A stretch of DNA of 64,000 bases, from the NCBI GenBank assembly GCA_902572695.1, contig CACGGZ010000001.1:1-64000 (forward strand), given 5' to 3'. Source of the stretch: an uncultured Pelagibacteraceae bacterium. GTDB lineage: Bacteria > Pseudomonadota > Alphaproteobacteria > Pelagibacterales > Pelagibacteraceae. A program made the position numbers and the translations under genes. The notes beneath the pieces are model-generated. The model was given only the letters and a program-made list of their open reading frames with translations. It was not told where the DNA came from and made no database searches. Shown here piece by piece: positions 1-10,024 of the stretch; the first letter of the stretch is position 1, and every line of letters starts with the position of its first letter.

Positions 1-402
1 TATAAATTTCAACCTATTTTAGTTTCGGATGTAGCTAGTGCTATTTTAAAATCAATTGAGTTAAAAAAAAATGAAGGATGTATTTATGAGATAGGAGGAC
101 CTAAAGTCATAAGCTTTGGTGAAATGGTAAAATCAATTTTATCTACAATTAAAAAAAAAAGATTTGTAATAGAAATGCCAATGCCTATTGCAAAAATACA
201 AAGTTCAATCACTGATCTTTTGCCAATTCCACCTATCTTAACTAGAGATCAATGTGAAATTCTCTCTGAGGGAGACAATATTGTTTCTAATAATAATCTA
301 ACTTTAAAAGATTTAGGCATCACACCACTAGACGTCGAGGAGGCTATGAAAAAATGGTTGTGGAGATATAAAGACGGCGGACAATTCTCAAAAGCAAAAT
401 GA
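1..402 (+). CDS. NAD(P)-dependent epimerase / NDUFA9-like protein, 3' part (5' end outside window)
   Basis: Frame is open from base 1 (YKFQPILVSDVASAILKSIELKKNEGCIYEIGGPKVISFGEMVK...) into ORF 124..402; the C-terminal pattern resembles complex-I NDUFA9-like epimerases. Confidence 0.7.
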   Translation, partial: YKFQPILVSDVASAILKSIELKKNEGCIYEIGGPKVISFGEMVKSILSTIKKKRFVIEMPMPIAKIQSSITDLLPIPPILTRDQCEILSEGDNIVSNNNLTLKDLGITPLDVEEAMKKWLWRYKDGGQFSKAK

Positions 403-743
403 AAAGTATAAGTTTGTTCACAGGATATATTTATTTAGTTTTTGCAATCATAAGCGGTATTGCGTCGAATGGTTTTCTTAAAACCACAGAAAGTTTTACA
501 AAGCTTTACCCTACTGTTTTTTGTATTATAAGTATTGTTGTATGCATTTTCTGCTTATCGAGAGCTATGAGTATTATCCCAGTAGGATTTACTTATGCTA
601 CTTACGGAGCCCTAACAATTACAGCTGTAACTTTTTTTGGAATTTTTAAGTATAATCAGACCCCTAATCTTTATGGCACAATCGGGCTAACTTTAATAAT
701 AGTGGGTGTTATACTTTTAAACGTTTTTGGTAAGGTAAAATAA
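399..743 (+). CDS. small multidrug resistance (SMR/EmrE-like) membrane protein
   Basis: 114 aa, four hydrophobic segments, SMR-like motifs (RAMSIIPVGFTYATYGALT, G.ILI.GV.LLN). Confidence 0.75.
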   Translation: MKSISLFTGYIYLVFAIISGIASNGFLKTTESFTKLYPTVFCIISIVVCIFCLSRAMSIIPVGFTYATYGALTITAVTFFGIFKYNQTPNLYGTIGLTLIIVGVILLNVFGKVK

Positions 744-839
744 AACCATAGGTAGAAATTTAATTTATTCATCTGACTCCTCTTTGTATATTTTTTATGT
801 TAGCTTTTTTTAATTAAAAGAAAACGGGGGAAATAAAAA

Positions 840-2153
840 ATGAAACATTTAAAAGCAATAATTGCTTCAATAGCGCTTTTTGCAATGTTTGCAGGAACAG
901 CTGTTCAAGCAAAAGTAGAAATACAATGGTGGCATGCTTTTGGTGGAAGACTTGGAGAATTGCTTGATGAACAAGTAAACAAGTTTAACGCAAGCCAAAA
1001 TAAATACACAGTTGTACATACTAGAAAAGGTAACTATTCAGAAACTTTGAATGCCGGTATTGCAGCATTTAGAGCTGGACAACATCCAAATATACTTATG
1101 GTGTTTGAAGTTGGAACAGCCAGTTTAATGGCTGCAAAAGGAGCTTACGTTCCTATGTACCAACTGATGAAAGATGCTGGTCAAAAATTTAATCCGAAAG
1201 GGTTCGTGTCAGCGGTAAGTGGTTATTACACTACTACTGATGGTAAAATGTTATCTATGCCATATAACTCTTCAACACCAGTTCTTTGGGTTAACAAAGA
1301 CTTAATGAAAAAAGCAGGTTTAGATCCTGAAATGGATTTGAGCACTTGGAAAAAAGTTGGAAACGCGCTGGACGCTGCTAAAGCAAAAGGTATTGATATG
1401 CCTTTCTGTACTTGTTGGCACAGTTGGATTCATCTTGAGAATTTTTCAGCCTATCACGACATACCATTCGCGACTAAAGCAAATGGATTTGGTGGTTTAG
1501 ATACTGAGTTGGCTTTCAATAGCCCAGTACATATAAAACACATTCAAACGTTAGGTAAATGGGCTCAAGAAGGTAAATTTAAATACATGGGTAGACGAAA
1601 CGAAGCAGGTAAAAATTTCAGAGCAGGTGAATGTATGTTAATGACAGAGTCGTCAGCGGGTTATGCTGGAATTAAAAAAGCTGCTAAGTTTGAGTTTGGT
1701 ATAAGACACTTACCTTACTATGGTGCAACAAAAGCTCCTCAAAATACTATAATTGGAGGATCTTCTCTTTGGGCACTTTCAGGAAAATCTGACGAAGAAA
1801 ATAAGGCTACTGCAGCATTTTTAGCTTTTCTTTCAAGAACTGATATTCAAGCGAAGTGGCATCAAGACACTGGTTACCTAGGTGTTACAACAGCTGCTGC
1901 TAAAAAAACTAAAAGTTCTGGTTTTTACAAATCAAATCCTGGAACTGATTTAGCTGGAATACAGATGATGAGAAATAAAGTTACTCAAAACTCTAAAGGC
2001 TTACGTCTTGGATCTTTTGATCAAATAAGAGGAATTATTGATGAAGAGATGGAAGGAGTTTACAGCGGTAAAAAAACTGCGCAAGTCGCTTTAGACAGCG
2101 CTGTAAGAAGAGGTAACGTTCTTTTAAGAAGATTTGAAAGAGCTAACAAATAA
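840..2153 (+). CDS. ugpB: sn-glycerol-3-phosphate ABC transporter substrate-binding protein
   Basis: Signal peptide then VEIQWWHAFGGRLGELLDEQVNKFNASQNKYTVV; followed by ugpA/E/C. Confidence 0.9.
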   Translation: MKHLKAIIASIALFAMFAGTAVQAKVEIQWWHAFGGRLGELLDEQVNKFNASQNKYTVVHTRKGNYSETLNAGIAAFRAGQHPNILMVFEVGTASLMAAKGAYVPMYQLMKDAGQKFNPKGFVSAVSGYYTTTDGKMLSMPYNSSTPVLWVNKDLMKKAGLDPEMDLSTWKKVGNALDAAKAKGIDMPFCTCWHSWIHLENFSAYHDIPFATKANGFGGLDTELAFNSPVHIKHIQTLGKWAQEGKFKYMGRRNEAGKNFRAGECMLMTESSAGYAGIKKAAKFEFGIRHLPYYGATKAPQNTIIGGSSLWALSGKSDEENKATAAFLAFLSRTDIQAKWHQDTGYLGVTTAAAKKTKSSGFYKSNPGTDLAGIQMMRNKVTQNSKGLRLGSFDQIRGIIDEEMEGVYSGKKTAQVALDSAVRRGNVLLRRFERANK

Positions 2154-2163
2154 ATCAATTTGA

Positions 2164-2191
2164 TATACTGGGGGCGAAAGCCCCTGGTATA
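2164..2191 (+). promoter_or_regulatory. strong GNRA-capped hairpin in the ugpB-ugpA intergenic region
   Basis: ATACTGGGGGC-GAAA-GCCCCTGGTAT, about 11-12 bp with two G-U pairs, not followed by a U-tract. Confidence 0.75.
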
Positions 2192-2205
2192 AATCTTAAA
2201 TTTAA

Positions 2206-3087
2206 ATGGAAAAAAGAGTTTTTTTTAAAGGCTGGAAGCTTCCGTTACTTTTAGTAACTCCACAATTAATTATTTCAGCAGTATTTTTCTTTTACCCCTC
2301 GGGTCAAGCAATTTGGAACTCATTATTTTTGCCAGATCCTTTTGGATTAAAAACTGAATTTGTTGGATTGGATAACTTTAGATTTTTACTTTCTGACAGT
2401 TATTACTTAGCGAGTTTTAAAACAACTATAATATTTTCAGTTGCAGTGACGATTTCATCAATGTTAATCGGATTATACCTTGCTGCTTTAGCTGATAGAT
2501 TAATTAAAGGGTCAGGTGTATATCAAACACTTTTAATTTGGCCATATGCCATAGCACCCGCAATCGCAGGAGTTCTTTGGCTATTCTTATTTAATGGAAA
2601 TATAGGCTTAGTTTCGTGGTACCTAAAGGGATTAGGATACGAATGGAATCATAATTTAGATGGTGATCAGGCTATGTTTTTAGTTGTGCTTGCATCTGCT
2701 TGGGGAAGAATTAGCTATAATTTCCTTTTCTTTTTTGCTGGGCTTCAAGCAATACCAAAAAGTATTTTAGAGGCAGCTGCTATTGATGGCGCAAGTTTTT
2801 GGAAAAGATTTATGTCTGTTGTAATACCACTACTTTCACCAATTACTTTTTTCTTATTGGTTGTAAATATAGTTTACGCTTTTTTTGATACATTCGGTGT
2901 AATTCATACAATTACGTCTGGCGGACCAGAGCAATCGACAACGATACTGGTTTATAAAGTATTTAGTGATGGATTTGTAAGTCAAGATTTAGGATCGAGC
3001 GCAGCTCAGTCAGTTATTTTATTAATTTTGGTTGGAGTACTTACAGTGATTCAATTTAAATATATAGAGAGAAAGGTTCATTATTAA
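2206..3087 (+). CDS. ugpA: sn-glycerol-3-phosphate ABC transporter permease UgpA
   Basis: MalF/UgpA-type permease with EAAxxDGA motif (EAAAIDGASFWKRF), operon context. Confidence 0.9.
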   Translation: MEKRVFFKGWKLPLLLVTPQLIISAVFFFYPSGQAIWNSLFLPDPFGLKTEFVGLDNFRFLLSDSYYLASFKTTIIFSVAVTISSMLIGLYLAALADRLIKGSGVYQTLLIWPYAIAPAIAGVLWLFLFNGNIGLVSWYLKGLGYEWNHNLDGDQAMFLVVLASAWGRISYNFLFFFAGLQAIPKSILEAAAIDGASFWKRFMSVVIPLLSPITFFLLVVNIVYAFFDTFGVIHTITSGGPEQSTTILVYKVFSDGFVSQDLGSSAAQSVILLILVGVLTVIQFKYIERKVHY

Positions 3088-3947
3088 TGGTTGAGAAAAA
3101 GAAAACAGCTTACTGGATGACTCATTTAGGATTAATTTGTGGAGTTGTTCTTATTTTTTTCCCAGTCTGGGTCGCTTTTGTTGGCTCAACTGTTTCGCAA
3201 GATGATATAATTTACCCACCACTTCCTTTATTACCCGGACCACATTTAATTGATAATTATGCTAACGCTTTATTTAGAGGTGGCCCAGAAGGGTATGCTG
3301 GAGCCAGCCAAGTCCCAGTGATTAGAATGTTAATGAATTCAGCTATAATGGCTTTCGGTATAGCAATTGGTAAAATTATAATTTCATTATTATCAGCTTT
3401 TGCTTTTGTGTATTTTAGATTTCCTTTTAGAAAAACTGCCTTCTGGTTAATATTTATAACTCTAATGTTACCAGTTGAGGTAAGAATTTATCCCACATAT
3501 GAGGTTGTTGCCAATTTAGGATTACTAAATAGTTATGCAGGATTAATTTTTCCATTAATTGCTTCCGCTACAGCCACTTTTCTTTTTAGGCAATTTTTTA
3601 TGACTATTCCGGATGAAATGGTTGAGGCTGCTAGAATGGATGGTTGTAAGCCTATGAGGTTCTTTTTTGATATCTTAATTCCAATTAGCAAAACCAATCT
3701 AGCAGCGATATTTGTGATTATGTTTTTATTTGGCTGGAACCAGTTTTTGTATCCAATGTTACTTACGACAGATCCAAACATGAAGACCATTGTAATGGCA
3801 GTTGACTCAATGATACCAGCAGGTGACGACTATGCGCATTGGCCTACTGTATTTGCTAGTGCCATTTTAGCAATGTTACCACCAATAATAATTATAATTA
3901 GTATGCAAAAATTCTTTGTTAAGGGACTACTGGAAAGCGATAAATAA
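3087..3947 (+). CDS. ugpE: sn-glycerol-3-phosphate ABC transporter permease UgpE
   Basis: MalG/UgpE-type permease with [14 protein letters not shown], operon context. Confidence 0.9.
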   Translation: MVEKKKTAYWMTHLGLICGVVLIFFPVWVAFVGSTVSQDDIIYPPLPLLPGPHLIDNYANALFRGGPEGYAGASQVPVIRMLMNSAIMAFGIAIGKIIISLLSAFAFVYFRFPFRKTAFWLIFITLMLPVEVRIYPTYEVVANLGLLNSYAGLIFPLIASATATFLFRQFFMTIPDEMVEAARMDGCKPMRFFFDILIPISKTNLAAIFVIMFLFGWNQFLYPMLLTTDPNMKTIVMAVDSMIPAGDDYAHWPTVFASAILAMLPPIIIIISMQKFFVKGLLESDK

Positions 3948-5002
3948 TGACTGATATTAGTTTACAAAATCTTAAAAAATCTTTTGGTGATACGAAAGTA
4001 ATTCATGATTTAAGCATAGACATTAAAGACGGCGAACTGATAGTCATTGTTGGTCCCTCAGGATGCGGTAAGTCAACTCTTCTTCGAATGATAGCTGGCT
4101 TAGAAGATGCTAATGATGGAAATATATTAATAGATGGCAAAAAAGTAAATTCCCTCGAGCCTATGGAAAGAAATATAGCGATGGTTTTTCAAAATTATGC
4201 TTTATATCCTCATATGTCTGTGTTTGATAATATGGCTTACGGATTAAAAATTGCAAAAATTCCTAAGGATGAAATCAACTCAAGAGTTCAAAAGGCAGCA
4301 AAAATTTTAGAAATTCAAGATTACTTGGAGAGAAAACCAAATCAATTGTCAGGTGGTCAAAGACAAAGGGTAGCAATGGGAAGAGCAATAGTAAGAAATC
4401 CAGTTGCTTTTTTATTTGATGAACCTTTATCAAATTTGGATGCAAAACTGAGAGTTCAAATGAGACTTGAAATTAAAAAACTTCAAACACAATTAAAAAC
4501 TACTTCATTATTTGTAACGCACGATCAAGTCGAAGCTATGACGTTAGCTGATAGAATGATAGTAATGAACGAGGGCAATGTCGAGCATATTGGAAGCCCA
4601 TTGGAAGTTTACACTAAACCAAAAACTTTGTTTACTGCACAATTTATCGGAAGCCCTGCTATGAATATATTAAAAGGAGATTGTAAAAATAATATTGTTA
4701 CTTTTTCTAACCAATCCTCATTAAAAACAATCTCAAAATTTAATGGAAAGGTAAATGTAGGTCTTAGACCAGAAGATTTTAAAATAGATGAAAATGGACC
4801 CATAAAACTTAAGGTAGAATTAGTCGAACTGGTTGGATCTGATACTTTGATACATGGAAAACTTGACGGAAGCGATGAAATACTGATTGCAAGTATCCAA
4901 GGAGTTATCAACGACAATTTGAGAGGAAAAAGTATAAATTTATCTTTTGATGAAAATAAATTACATTTGTTTGATATTAGTACAGATCAAAGGATAAATT
5001 GA
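3947..5002 (+). CDS. ugpC: sn-glycerol-3-phosphate ABC transporter ATP-binding protein
   Basis: Walker [10 protein letters not shown], signature LSGGQRQR, Walker B, C-terminal TOBE-like region. Confidence 0.92.
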   Translation: MTDISLQNLKKSFGDTKVIHDLSIDIKDGELIVIVGPSGCGKSTLLRMIAGLEDANDGNILIDGKKVNSLEPMERNIAMVFQNYALYPHMSVFDNMAYGLKIAKIPKDEINSRVQKAAKILEIQDYLERKPNQLSGGQRQRVAMGRAIVRNPVAFLFDEPLSNLDAKLRVQMRLEIKKLQTQLKTTSLFVTHDQVEAMTLADRMIVMNEGNVEHIGSPLEVYTKPKTLFTAQFIGSPAMNILKGDCKNNIVTFSNQSSLKTISKFNGKVNVGLRPEDFKIDENGPIKLKVELVELVGSDTLIHGKLDGSDEILIASIQGVINDNLRGKSINLSFDENKLHLFDISTDQRIN

Positions 5003-5931
5003 AAAATTCATTTCTAATAAAACCTAATTACATCAGGATCTACGGACATCGTGGAGCTAGAGGTGATATTGTAGAAAATAGCATTGAGGGATTTAAATAT
5101 ACTTTTGCTTTAGGAATAAAAGCTATTGAATTTGATGTCGTTATTACTAAAGACAATATTCCAGTTTTATTTCATGATTACCGTTTAAATAAAGATATGG
5201 TTAAAGATAGTTCCGGAAACTGGTTGTCGGACACAGGACCAAAAATTTTGGATTTAACTTACGAAGAATTAAATAGTTATAGTATTGAGAGCACAAAACC
5301 GGATAGTGCATATTTTAAAAGATTTAAAAATCAAAATCCTGCAAAGGGAGCTAAAATCCCAAAACTTGTAGACCTTTTTGAACTAGTAACAAAAAAAGAA
5401 AACAAAGACGTCTTTTTAAACTTAGAAATTAAATCTACGCCAACACAAGAAAATGTTACACCCGATCATAAAACTTTTGTTTCACTAATTTTAAAAGATA
5501 TTAAAAAGTATAATTTGGAGGATAGAATTTTAGTAACCTCATACGATTTTAAAAACCTATATGAATTAAAAAAACAAAACCCCAATATTTTGAGAGGATT
5601 TATCACTTTGCAGCAAGATCTCTCAAGAACTAAAAAAAACATTTATGAGGGTTCGCCTTGGATGGCAAAGTCTTTTCCAATAGAAGATTTATTTTTATTA
5701 CCAAATTTAATAAAATCTTTAGAGGGACATGTTTGGAGTTCTTTCTATAGAGATATTACTAAAAAAAATGTTGAACTTGCACATAAACATGGCCTTGCGG
5801 TAGCAGCATGGACAGTGAATAGAGAAAAAGATATTATTAGAATGATCGAGTACGGAGTTGATGGAATTATCACTGACTATCCAAAAAAAGTTCAAGAAAT
5901 TTGTAAATCCAAAAATATCTCTTGGTTTTAA
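4999..5931 (+). CDS. ugpQ: glycerophosphodiester phosphodiesterase
   Basis: [18 protein letters not shown]..., GDPD family; TTG start overlaps the ugpC stop codon (TTGA). Confidence 0.88.
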   Translation: MKNSFLIKPNYIRIYGHRGARGDIVENSIEGFKYTFALGIKAIEFDVVITKDNIPVLFHDYRLNKDMVKDSSGNWLSDTGPKILDLTYEELNSYSIESTKPDSAYFKRFKNQNPAKGAKIPKLVDLFELVTKKENKDVFLNLEIKSTPTQENVTPDHKTFVSLILKDIKKYNLEDRILVTSYDFKNLYELKKQNPNILRGFITLQQDLSRTKKNIYEGSPWMAKSFPIEDLFLLPNLIKSLEGHVWSSFYRDITKKNVELAHKHGLAVAAWTVNREKDIIRMIEYGVDGIITDYPKKVQEICKSKNISWF

Positions 5932-5975
5932 GCCTGAAAACTTGAAAATATATTTATCATCGTGTAAATAAACCC

Positions 5976-6113
5976 ATGGCAAAAAAAAAATACCAAAGAA
6001 ACTGGTTAGAGAGAAAACTTGATGAATATAACCATACAATGGAGCTGATTAGAACTATCCTACCTTTTTTAATACTTTTGCTACAAATTTACATACTAAC
6101 GAAACTCATTTAA
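5976..6113 (+). CDS. 45-aa putative single-TM small protein (below the ORF-track length cut-off)
   Basis: Read directly: ATG GCA AAA AAA AAA TAC CAA ... CTC ATT TAA = MAKKKYQRNWLERKLDEYNHTMELIRTILPFLILLLQIYILTKLI; fits the gap between ugpQ and the next ORF. Confidence 0.55.
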   Translation: MAKKKYQRNWLERKLDEYNHTMELIRTILPFLILLLQIYILTKLI

Positions 6114-6144
6114 CACTTAGCTAAATTTCAGGTATAATTTATCA

Positions 6145-6387
6145 ATGTCTTTGTTGTTTTTATCACTAGCAGGTATCATTGCAATCATTGTTATTCTTGT
6201 ATCGGCAAAATTTATTAAAGCAGGATTTGATGCTAGAGGTGAGGTTAAAGAGGAACAAAGAAAAGAGAAACTCAAGCAAGAGGATGAAGATATTTTAGAT
6301 GAATTAAAAAGAAAAGACCTTTCTGAGGAAGACTTAAAAGATCTTTACGATAAAATTCAGAATAAAAAAAAAGATGACAATGAGTGA
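6145..6387 (+). CDS. 80-aa protein: N-terminal TM segment plus highly charged helix
   Basis: MSLLFLSLAGIIAIIVILVSAKFIKAGFDARGEVKEEQRKEKL...; overlaps the downstream kinase ORF by 14 nt. Confidence 0.7.
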   Translation: MSLLFLSLAGIIAIIVILVSAKFIKAGFDARGEVKEEQRKEKLKQEDEDILDELKRKDLSEEDLKDLYDKIQNKKKDDNE

Positions 6388-7414
6388 GACTTTGAAAGAG
6401 ATTAAATTTCTAAATGATTTACCTGACCAAGTTATAGTAATAGATAAATTTAAAACAATTAACTTTGCAAATAAAAGTGCTAAAACTCGTTTTGGATCTA
6501 ATATTGAGAGTCAAAATATTTCAAGTATTGTGCGTGATGCTGAATTGTTGGATCAGATCGATAAATCATTGGAAAAAAATCAAGGCGGGATCTTGGATAT
6601 TGAAATTAAGGCACCTAATTTCCAATATTATAAAGTAAGTGTCATGCCTGGACCAAAAAATTTATTAAATACGAGTGATAGTGTAATTATCTTTTTTAAA
6701 GATTTAACTGATATCATTAAAGTTCAAAAACTCAAATCCGATTTCGTTGCGAATGTCTCTCACGAACTAAGAACGCCTTTGCAAAGTATTAAACTTGGTC
6801 TTGAAACAATAAATAATGGTCATGCGTCTAAAGATTTAGAAAGTCAAAAAAAAATATTACCAGTTGTTCTTCAGCAAACTTCAAGGATGGAAAGTATTGT
6901 AAATGATCTATTATCTCTCTCAAGAATAGAACTCCAAGAACATATAAGACCGAGTGAAAAAGTGGATTTAAATGAGATTATTTCTCACTCAATTGATTTA
7001 AATAAAGAAATCATAAAAAAAAATAATATGAGCTGTAGTTTCGACAAACAATCAGACAATATAAAAATTAATGGCGATAGAAACAGGTTAATTGAGGTTT
7101 TTAATAATCTTATAGATAACGCAATAAAATATAGTGAGAAAAATAAGAAAATAAAAATAACTACTAAATCTAAAGACAATAATTTTCATGCAATAGTCGA
7201 GGATGAAGGTATTGGGATATCTAAAGAAAACATACCCCAGATAACTGAGAGATTTTTTAGGGTAAATCCTGCTAAAAGCAAAGAAGTTGGAGGAACTGGT
7301 TTAGGTTTAGCAATAGTAAAACATATAGTGAATCAACATAGAGCAGAAATGTCTATAACAAGCGAATTAAATAAAGGTACCCGTATTTCCTTAGTTTTTC
7401 CAATCAGTTTATAA
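6374..7414 (+). CDS. phoR: PhoR-like sensor histidine kinase (PAS-HisKA-HATPase), no obvious TM segment
   Basis: H-box FVANVSHELRTPLQSIK, N-box NLIDNAIKYS, G-box GGTGLGLAIVKHIV; next to the pst/phoU/phoB cluster. Confidence 0.88.
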   Translation: MTMSETLKEIKFLNDLPDQVIVIDKFKTINFANKSAKTRFGSNIESQNISSIVRDAELLDQIDKSLEKNQGGILDIEIKAPNFQYYKVSVMPGPKNLLNTSDSVIIFFKDLTDIIKVQKLKSDFVANVSHELRTPLQSIKLGLETINNGHASKDLESQKKILPVVLQQTSRMESIVNDLLSLSRIELQEHIRPSEKVDLNEIISHSIDLNKEIIKKNNMSCSFDKQSDNIKINGDRNRLIEVFNNLIDNAIKYSEKNKKIKITTKSKDNNFHAIVEDEGIGISKENIPQITERFFRVNPAKSKEVGGTGLGLAIVKHIVNQHRAEMSITSELNKGTRISLVFPISL

Positions 7415-7517
7415 ATTCAACTAAAAAGTTAGGTTTGTAACAAAAATTTAATATTTGTTTAATAAATCAATAACTTTGAAAAATTAGATTATGGCTATGT
7501 ATAACAAGGAGAAAAAT

Positions 7518-8534
7518 ATGAAAATAATAAAAAACATAGTAGCAGTTATTGCTATTCTCTCTTTTGCTTCATACGCACAAGCAAGAGACCAAATTAAAAT
7601 TGTAGGTTCTTCAACAGTTTACCCATATGCAACAGTAGTTGCTGAGAAATTTGGAAAACAAGGTAGTTTTAAAACCCCAGTAATTGAAAGTACTGGTACT
7701 GGTGGTGGAATGAAATTATTTTGTGCTGGTATTGGAGTAAACCACCCAGACATCACTAATGCTTCAAGAGCAATTAAATCTAAAGAAAAGGCTTTATGTG
7801 AAAAAAATGGTGTAAAAGATATAATCGAAGTAGTTGTAGGAAATGACGGTATAACATTTTCTCACTCAGTAAAATCACCTGACGCAAATTTCACAAAAGA
7901 GCAACTTTGGAGAGCTTTAGCAGCGAAAGTAGATGTTAATGGTAAATTAGTAGAAAACCCATATAAAAAATGGAGTGATATAGATGCAAGTTTACCCAGC
8001 AAGAAAATTGAAATCTTAATTGCACCCCCAACATCTGGAACAAGAGATGCTTGGAATTCATTGGTAATGAATAAAGGTTGTTCAAAAGAGGCTAAATCTT
8101 TATTTGGTGATAAATCTAAAAAAGAATGTGCAAAAATGAGAGAAGATGGTTACGCGGTTGAAGCAGGTGAAAACGACACTTTAATTGTACAAAAACTTGC
8201 AGCAAATCCTGATGCTTATGGTTTCTTTGGCTATAGTTATTATTTAGCAAACAAAGACAAAATAAAAGCAGCGGCTATCAATGGGGTAAAACCTTCATTA
8301 GAAGGGATTCAAGATTATTCTTATCCAATAGCAAGACCATTATTCTTTTATGCAAAGAAAGCTCACGTTGGAGTAGTCCCTGGTCTGAAAGAATTTTTAG
8401 ACACATTCACTTCAAAAAAAGCTATGGGATCTAGAGGTTACTTAACTGATATTGGATTAGTGCCACTAGCTAGTGATAAATATAAAGTTACTAGAACTGC
8501 AGCAAAAGACTTAGTTACAATCAACCTCAAGTAA
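7518..8534 (+). CDS. pstS: phosphate ABC transporter substrate-binding protein
   Basis: Signal peptide then IKIVGSSTVYPYATVVAEKF; the ORF track start at 7491 is probably too far upstream, MKIIKN at 7518 preferred. Confidence 0.93.
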   Translation: MKIIKNIVAVIAILSFASYAQARDQIKIVGSSTVYPYATVVAEKFGKQGSFKTPVIESTGTGGGMKLFCAGIGVNHPDITNASRAIKSKEKALCEKNGVKDIIEVVVGNDGITFSHSVKSPDANFTKEQLWRALAAKVDVNGKLVENPYKKWSDIDASLPSKKIEILIAPPTSGTRDAWNSLVMNKGCSKEAKSLFGDKSKKECAKMREDGYAVEAGENDTLIVQKLAANPDAYGFFGYSYYLANKDKIKAAAINGVKPSLEGIQDYSYPIARPLFFYAKKAHVGVVPGLKEFLDTFTSKKAMGSRGYLTDIGLVPLASDKYKVTRTAAKDLVTINLK

Positions 8535-8550
8535 CAGTTGTTAATTAATG

Positions 8551-8580
8551 AAAAAAAGGCCGATTATTCGGCCTTTTTTT
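8551..8580 (+). terminator. Rho-independent terminator after pstS
   Basis: AAAAAAAGGCCGA-TTAT-TCGGCCTTTTTTT followed by more T. Confidence 0.9.
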
Positions 8581-8644
8581 TTATTCTCAATTTAAAGTTT
8601 AAATATTTAACAAATCTGTAACATTACTCATTTACATAAAGATC

Positions 8645-10024
8645 ATGAATTCTTTAATTGCGGGAGTAATTTTAATTCTCTGCCTTTCAAGTTATTTTTT
8701 CGGTAGATCTGAAGCTCGTAAGTTAGTTACTCAAAATATTAAACTAAAAGCGCTTCCAGCTTATTATGGTTATTATTTATCTCTATGGTGTGGCTTACCG
8801 GCATTAATTATTTTTGGATGTTGGTCACTGTTTGAACCCACAATAATCAAAGTCTTAATACTTAATAATTTTCCTCAAATTGAGTCTAAAGACTTATTTT
8901 ATGAGCAAACATTATCATTTTTTAATGGAAATTTTTCAGGTGAGATAACAAATGAAATTAAAGCAGCTTCAATAAAGTACTCTTCAATTAATATTATTGC
9001 TCAAAATTCAAAAATTGTAATTATAGCTGCTGCGTTAATTGGCTCTCTAACTTTTGCATACAGAAAAATTCAAAATAATAATAAAGCCAGAGATGATGTT
9101 GAGATAATACTAAAAGTTTTATTATTTACCTCTTCTTTAGTAGCAATTTTGACAACAGTAGGGATAATTGTATCTCTGTTATTTGAAAGCCTAAAGTTTT
9201 TTTCTACGATAAACATATTCGAATTTATATTTGGTACCTCTTGGAGTCCTCAACGTGCTTTCGTAAGGGATGCATCTGCTATAACTCCTGAAGAACTTTT
9301 AGAGCTTCAAGATGCTTTTGGTTCTGTGCCTTTATTTGCAGGTACCGCATTCATCGCCTTAATTGCAATGTGTGTGGCTGTCCCAATAGGTTTATTTTCT
9401 GGAATATATTTAGCTGAATATGCTTCAACGAAAGTTAGAAAATATTCCAAACCAATTATTGAAATCTTAGCTGGTATACCAACTGTGGTTTACGGTTTTT
9501 TTGCTGCTTTAACTGTTGGACCTTTCTTTAGAACCCTTGGTGAGAGTTTGGGTCTCACTGTTTCATCAGAAAGTGCACTAGCAGCTGGATTGATTATGGG
9601 AGTTATGATTATTCCTTACATATCTTCTTTATCTGATGATGTAATAAATTCAGTTCCACAATCCTTAAGAGAGGGCTCTTACGCAGTTGGCGCTACCAAA
9701 TCCGAAACTATAAAAAAAGTTGTAATACCAGCAGCTCTACCGGGAATAATTGGATCTATTCTTTTAGCGGTCTCAAGAGCTATTGGAGAAACTATGATTG
9801 TAGTCATGGCTGCAGGTTTAGCTGCAAACCTAACTATAAATCCTCTTGAGTCCACTACAACCATCACAACTCAAATTGTTATGATATTGGTGGGAGACCA
9901 AGAATTTGACAGCCCTAAAACACAAGCTGCATTCGCATTAGGATTAACATTATTTATCGCAACATTAATTTTAAATTATATCGCGCTGAGAGTTGTTAAA
10001 AAATACAGAGAAAAATATGACTAA
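8645..10024 (+). CDS. pstC: phosphate ABC transporter permease PstC
   Basis: PstC family, REGSYAVGATKSETIKKVVIPAALPGI, order pstS-C-A-B. Confidence 0.93.
   Translation: MNSLIAGVILILCLSSYFFGRSEARKLVTQNIKLKALPAYYGYYLSLWCGLPALIIFGCWSLFEPTIIKVLILNNFPQIESKDLFYEQTLSFFNGNFSGEITNEIKAASIKYSSINIIAQNSKIVIIAAALIGSLTFAYRKIQNNNKARDDVEIILKVLLFTSSLVAILTTVGIIVSLLFESLKFFSTINIFEFIFGTSWSPQRAFVRDASAITPEELLELQDAFGSVPLFAGTAFIALIAMCVAVPIGLFSGIYLAEYASTKVRKYSKPIIEILAGIPTVVYGFFAALTVGPFFRTLGESLGLTVSSESALAAGLIMGVMIIPYISSLSDDVINSVPQSLREGSYAVGATKSETIKKVVIPAALPGIIGSILLAVSRAIGETMIVVMAAGLAANLTINPLESTTTITTQIVMILVGDQEFDSPKTQAAFALGLTLFIATLILNYIALRVVKKYREKYD

Noticed and set aside
4609-4917. Antisense ORF of 102 aa inside ugpC
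   Set aside because: Fully within a conserved ABC ATPase gene, no domain signal
5719-6039. Antisense ORF of 106 aa opposite ugpQ
   Set aside because: Covers the ugpQ coding end and the 45-aa ORF; no recognisable family, Phe/Ser-rich composition typical of antisense reading in AT-rich genes
7430-7470. Possible PhoB box upstream of pstS (TTTGTAAC...TTTGTTTAAT)
   Set aside because: The 20-nt spacing and weak match do not fit the 11-bp direct-repeat pattern; not called as a feature
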